NCBI GenBank assembly: GCA_015494735.1
Contig: WGAQ01000135.1
Span: 1-7,812, forward strand
DNA from: Caldifarciminota bacterium
GTDB taxonomy: Bacteria > Hydrothermota > Hydrothermia > LBFQ01 > DSFT01
Length of the DNA stretch: 7,812 nt
Reading direction: 5' to 3'
Part shown: piece by piece, positions 5,768-7,812 of the stretch
How positions within the stretch are numbered: position 1 is the first letter of the stretch
Layout of the letters: each line of letters starts with the position of its first letter
The notes under the pieces: generated by a model
What the model was told of the DNA's origin: nothing
The model's input: only the letters and a program-made list of their open reading frames with translations
The model's database searches: none
Position numbers and translations under genes: made by a program

Positions 5768-6565
5768 ATGCGCACCCCCTTTGACTACCTGATGCAGCAG
5801 GCCGTGTCCCGGGGAAAATACAATCTGGTAAAGCTTCTTCTTCGTATGGGTGCCTCTCCGGATGCCCGCATAGATGGGGGATTTCACCTGCTACACATGG
5901 CCGTTTACGAGGGATTCGATGATATAGCAGAGCTGTTGATTTCCGCCGGTGCCGATGTGAATGCGAGGGATGATGAGGGAATGACGCCCCTCCATCTCGC
6001 TGTGCTTCTGGATATGGAGGAGATGGTTTCTCTTCTTCTGGAGCATGGAGCGGACCCGGGCGCTGTCAATAAGGATGGGGTTAATCCGTTGCACGTGGCT
6101 TCTTACATGGGCAATCTGGAAATCGTAAAGAAACTAATTCTCTCCGGGGCTGATGTCAATATGCCCGACTCGGGTGGATTTACCCCCTTTCACTTCGCCG
6201 TGTCCATGGGTCATATCGAGGTTGCCCGGTATCTCGCCGGAATCGGTGCAAGGCTCAATGCACGGGACGCGGACGGACATACGGCTCTTCACCTTGCATC
6301 CTGGAAAGGGGATGTGGATATGGTCAGATTCCTCCTGGAAAGGGGTGCCAATCCCAACTCCCGTGATAAAAGGGGCCTGACGCCCCTCCACATATCTGCT
6401 GCCCGTGGATACAGGGATATAGCGAGGATTCTGCTGGAATTCGGGGCGCGGGCCTATTCCAGATCTCTTGATGGCATTCTGCCGTCGGAAGTGGCCTATG
6501 CCTCGGGGCATCGTGAACTCTTCGAACTCCTGAAGGAGCATGAAATGATGGAAATGGAGGGTTGA
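5768..6565 (+). CDS. Ankyrin-repeat protein (about eight repeats)
   Basis: 265 aa made almost wholly of 33-residue ankyrin repeats in perfect register, beginning at residues 37, 70, 103, 136, 169 and 202. A degenerate N-terminal capping repeat is at about 5-36 and a C-terminal cap at 235-265. Consensus elements are clear: TPLHLA at 73-78, NPLHVA in repeat 4, TALHLA in repeat 6, TPLHIS in repeat 7, and repeated GADVN/GANPN turns. There is no signal peptide, membrane segment or extra catalytic domain, so a cytoplasmic protein-binding solenoid is expected; the partner is unknown. The start at ATG 5768 has a strong GGGAGG site. It lies 1 nt after the protease and 2 nt before the M24 peptidase, so it is certainly co-transcribed and may bind or regulate one of them. 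Bacterial ankyrin proteins are often found as accessory or inhibitor subunits, but nothing here proves that role. Confidence 0.95.
   Translation: MRTPFDYLMQQAVSRGKYNLVKLLLRMGASPDARIDGGFHLLHMAVYEGFDDIAELLISAGADVNARDDEGMTPLHLAVLLDMEEMVSLLLEHGADPGAVNKDGVNPLHVASYMGNLEIVKKLILSGADVNMPDSGGFTPFHFAVSMGHIEVARYLAGIGARLNARDADGHTALHLASWKGDVDMVRFLLERGANPNSRDKRGLTPLHISAARGYRDIARILLEFGARAYSRSLDGILPSEVAYASGHRELFELLKEHEMMEMEG
6556..6560 (+). promoter_or_regulatory. Shine-Dalgarno of the M24 peptidase gene
   Basis: GGAGG lies 7 nt upstream of ATG 6568, inside the 3' end of the ankyrin gene. It favours ATG 6568 over an in-frame TTG at 6562, which would be only 1 nt from the site. Confidence 0.75.
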
Positions 6566-6567
6566 GC

Positions 6568-7677
6568 ATGAAAAGAAGGATCGATAAACTGGCCGGTGCC
6601 CTTAAGTCCAGGGGTGTGGATGCTGCTGTGATTCTCCAGAATGTGGACCTGTATTACTTTACCGGGAGCATGCAGCAGGGTTTTCTGGTGGTATTCTCAG
6701 ACGGCTCCTACAGATACTTCGTCCGGAAGAGCTATGAGAGGGCCATTAAGGAGAGCCCGCTGAAAGTGGAGTTCGGCCGCTCCCTTTCCATCCTTGGAGA
6801 TGTACTTTCGGATGTTTCCTCCATCGGTCTGGAGATGGATGTCCTTCCTTCCTCTTATCTCCTGCGATTCATGGACATGTTTCCCCATGCGAGATTCGTG
6901 GATGTGTCGATGGACATCCGATGGATTCGCTCCGTTAAAGAGGTTTCGGAGATAGAGAAGCAGAGGAAGGCTGCAGAGATAGGGATGGAGGTGCTCCGAA
7001 AGGCAAGGGAGATCATAAAACCCGGAATTACCGAGTACGATGTGCATATACAGCTCAAGTGTCATGCCCTCCGACTGGGCAATTTCCCCATAATACGCAA
7101 CAGGGCCTTTGGAGCCGAAATAGATTTCGGAGAAACCCTGTCGGGGGAGAGCGGGGCGGTGGACTCCTATGGTAATTTTCCCCTCAACGGCAGGGGATGG
7201 GGTCCCTATTATCCGAGGGGCTCTTCCGGTAAGGTGATTCAGGAGGGGGAGCCTGTAATCTTCGATTATCTCACCGGATGGGAGGGATATCTCTCCGACC
7301 AGACGGATACCGTTCTCCTGAATGTGAAGGACAGGCGTGTTGTGGATGCGTACGGGCTCTCCATAGAGATGCTGGAGGAATTCAAATCCATCGCCAGGGA
7401 GGGGGTCCACGTGGCAGAAATCTATAATCACTTCGTGGAATGGGCGAAGAAAGAGGGATATGGTAAGGAATTCATGGGCGTTCCCTTTGTGGGGCACGGA
7501 GTCGGGCTGGAGGTGGACGAACTGCCCGTCCTCACCGACCGGATGGATGCCACCCTCCGGGAAGGCAACGTAATTGCCTTCGAGCCCAAATTCATCTTCC
7601 CGGGTATTGGAGCAGTGGGAGTGGAGAGGACTTTCGTCATAGGGAAGGAGGGGGCAGAGCCGCTGGCGAATATCTGA
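6568..7677 (+). CDS. M24-family metallopeptidase (Xaa-Pro dipeptidase/aminopeptidase P-like)
   Basis: 369 aa, a normal length for prolidase/aminopeptidase P-type proteins, with no signal peptide and therefore cytoplasmic. Residues 1 to about 125 form the creatinase-type N-terminal domain (NVDLYYFTG at 25-33). The pita-bread catalytic domain follows from about 130. All five dinuclear-metal ligands are present with canonical spacing: Asp233, Asp244 (YLSDQTDT), His310 (GHGVGLE), Glu339 (FEPKF) and Glu353 (GVERTF). The family would remove N-terminal residues before proline or split X-Pro dipeptides. Oddity: the substrate-site PHG/PH motif usually found about 17 residues before the first Asp is replaced by PYYPRG (213-218), so specificity may differ. 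The region DFGETLSGESGA also marks a distinct subfamily. It is the third gene of the operon, 2 nt after the ankyrin gene, followed after 4 nt by a strong hairpin. The M24 fold is certain; the exact substrate is not. Confidence 0.93.
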   Translation: MKRRIDKLAGALKSRGVDAAVILQNVDLYYFTGSMQQGFLVVFSDGSYRYFVRKSYERAIKESPLKVEFGRSLSILGDVLSDVSSIGLEMDVLPSSYLLRFMDMFPHARFVDVSMDIRWIRSVKEVSEIEKQRKAAEIGMEVLRKAREIIKPGITEYDVHIQLKCHALRLGNFPIIRNRAFGAEIDFGETLSGESGAVDSYGNFPLNGRGWGPYYPRGSSGKVIQEGEPVIFDYLTGWEGYLSDQTDTVLLNVKDRRVVDAYGLSIEMLEEFKSIAREGVHVAEIYNHFVEWAKKEGYGKEFMGVPFVGHGVGLEVDELPVLTDRMDATLREGNVIAFEPKFIFPGIGAVGVERTFVIGKEGAEPLANI

Positions 7678-7681
7678 AGAC

Positions 7682-7701
7682 CGGTGGGGATTTCCCCACC
7701 G
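7682..7701 (+). terminator. Intrinsic-type (probably bidirectional) terminator of the protease-ankyrin-M24 operon
   Basis: Perfect 8-bp stem CGGTGGGG/CCCCACCG with an ATTT loop, beginning 4 nt after the M24 stop and ending 2 nt before the stop of the convergent minus-strand gene. The tail is TTCTATCTG, again without a strong U-tract. Its placement between two converging stop codons suggests it serves both. Confidence 0.75.
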
Positions 7702-7703
7702 TT

Positions 7704-7811
7704 CTATCTGGCCAATATGGGATTCGGTGCGGGGAGGGAATCGACGATTTCTTCTATCAGGCTGCCATCAGCCCTTATCACGGATATCCGTATCTTCCTT
7801 CCGGATATGGA
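7704..7811 (-). CDS. C-terminal 35 residues of an unidentified protein (5' part beyond the window)
   Basis: On the minus strand this frame is open from the right edge to a TAG at 7706-7704. Reading from the right edge, the visible part starts SISGRKIRISVIRADG and ends SLPAPNPILAR. Codon choice (ATA for most Ile, TCC for Ser, AGG/AGA for Arg) matches the neighbouring genes, and the stop sits right beside a hairpin terminator, as expected for a convergent gene. The fragment is too short for any family call. The plus strand is also open here, but it lies downstream of a terminator and shows no ribosome-binding site. Confidence 0.55.
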   Translation of the reverse strand, partial: SISGRKIRISVIRADGSLIEEIVDSLPAPNPILAR

Positions 7812-7812
7812 C

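Noticed and set aside
6562..6567. TTG start adding two residues to the M24 peptidase
   Set aside because: It overlaps the ankyrin stop codon and is only 1 nt from GGAGG; ATG 6568 has ideal 7-nt spacing.
7702..7812. Plus-strand open frame after the last terminator
   Set aside because: There is no ribosome-binding site at its ATG, it lies directly after a terminator, and the minus-strand frame shows the codon habits of the real genes.

Overview
The window looks like ordinary chromosome from a Gram-negative-type bacterium, most plausibly a member of the FCB group or a neighbouring candidate phylum such as WOR-3. The clues are an outer-membrane beta-barrel with a terminal phenylalanine, and a large secreted M6-type protease that carries the phrase TTGDGTFD near its N-terminus and ends in a type IX-secretion-like C-terminal domain with a YPNP entry motif. 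Codon choice is uniform across the genes (frequent ATA for Ile, AGG/AGA for Arg, TCC for Ser). The taxonomic call is an inference from gene content and style, not from a marker gene.

Layout, left to right. (1) A plus-strand pair: the 3' part of mreC (cell-shape scaffold), cut by the left edge, then a complete sucD (succinyl-CoA synthetase alpha subunit) 9 nt later and ending at a GC-rich hairpin. (2) A convergent minus-strand gene for a phosphate-selective-porin-like outer-membrane barrel, with its own terminator hairpin facing that of sucD. (3) An AT-rich divergent intergenic region of about 340 bp (2498-2838) holding candidate promoters on both strands, a strong bulged hairpin and a near-perfect 13-bp palindrome. 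(4) A tight plus-strand operon: a secreted M6-like metalloprotease with a C-terminal beta-propeller and sorting domain (975 aa), an ankyrin-repeat protein (265 aa) 1 nt later, and an M24-family (Xaa-Pro dipeptidase/aminopeptidase-like) metallopeptidase 2 nt later. The operon ends at a strong hairpin. (5) The last 35 codons of an unidentified convergent minus-strand gene at the right edge.

Working together (inference): the secreted protease, the divergent porin and the cytosolic M24 peptidase could form a route for peptide breakdown, uptake and final hydrolysis. The ankyrin protein sits between two peptidases and may bind one of them or another protein. mreC-sucD is a mixed pair joining cell shape with central metabolism, and no sucC is present in the window.

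No rRNA, tRNA, CRISPR array, insertion sequence or phage gene was seen. The less ordinary points are: candidate leaderless starts at sucD and the porin that share TTTNGACATG; a zinc-site spacing variant in the protease; loss of the usual substrate-site histidine in the M24 enzyme; and the protease-ankyrin-peptidase operon itself. None of these by itself establishes a new system.
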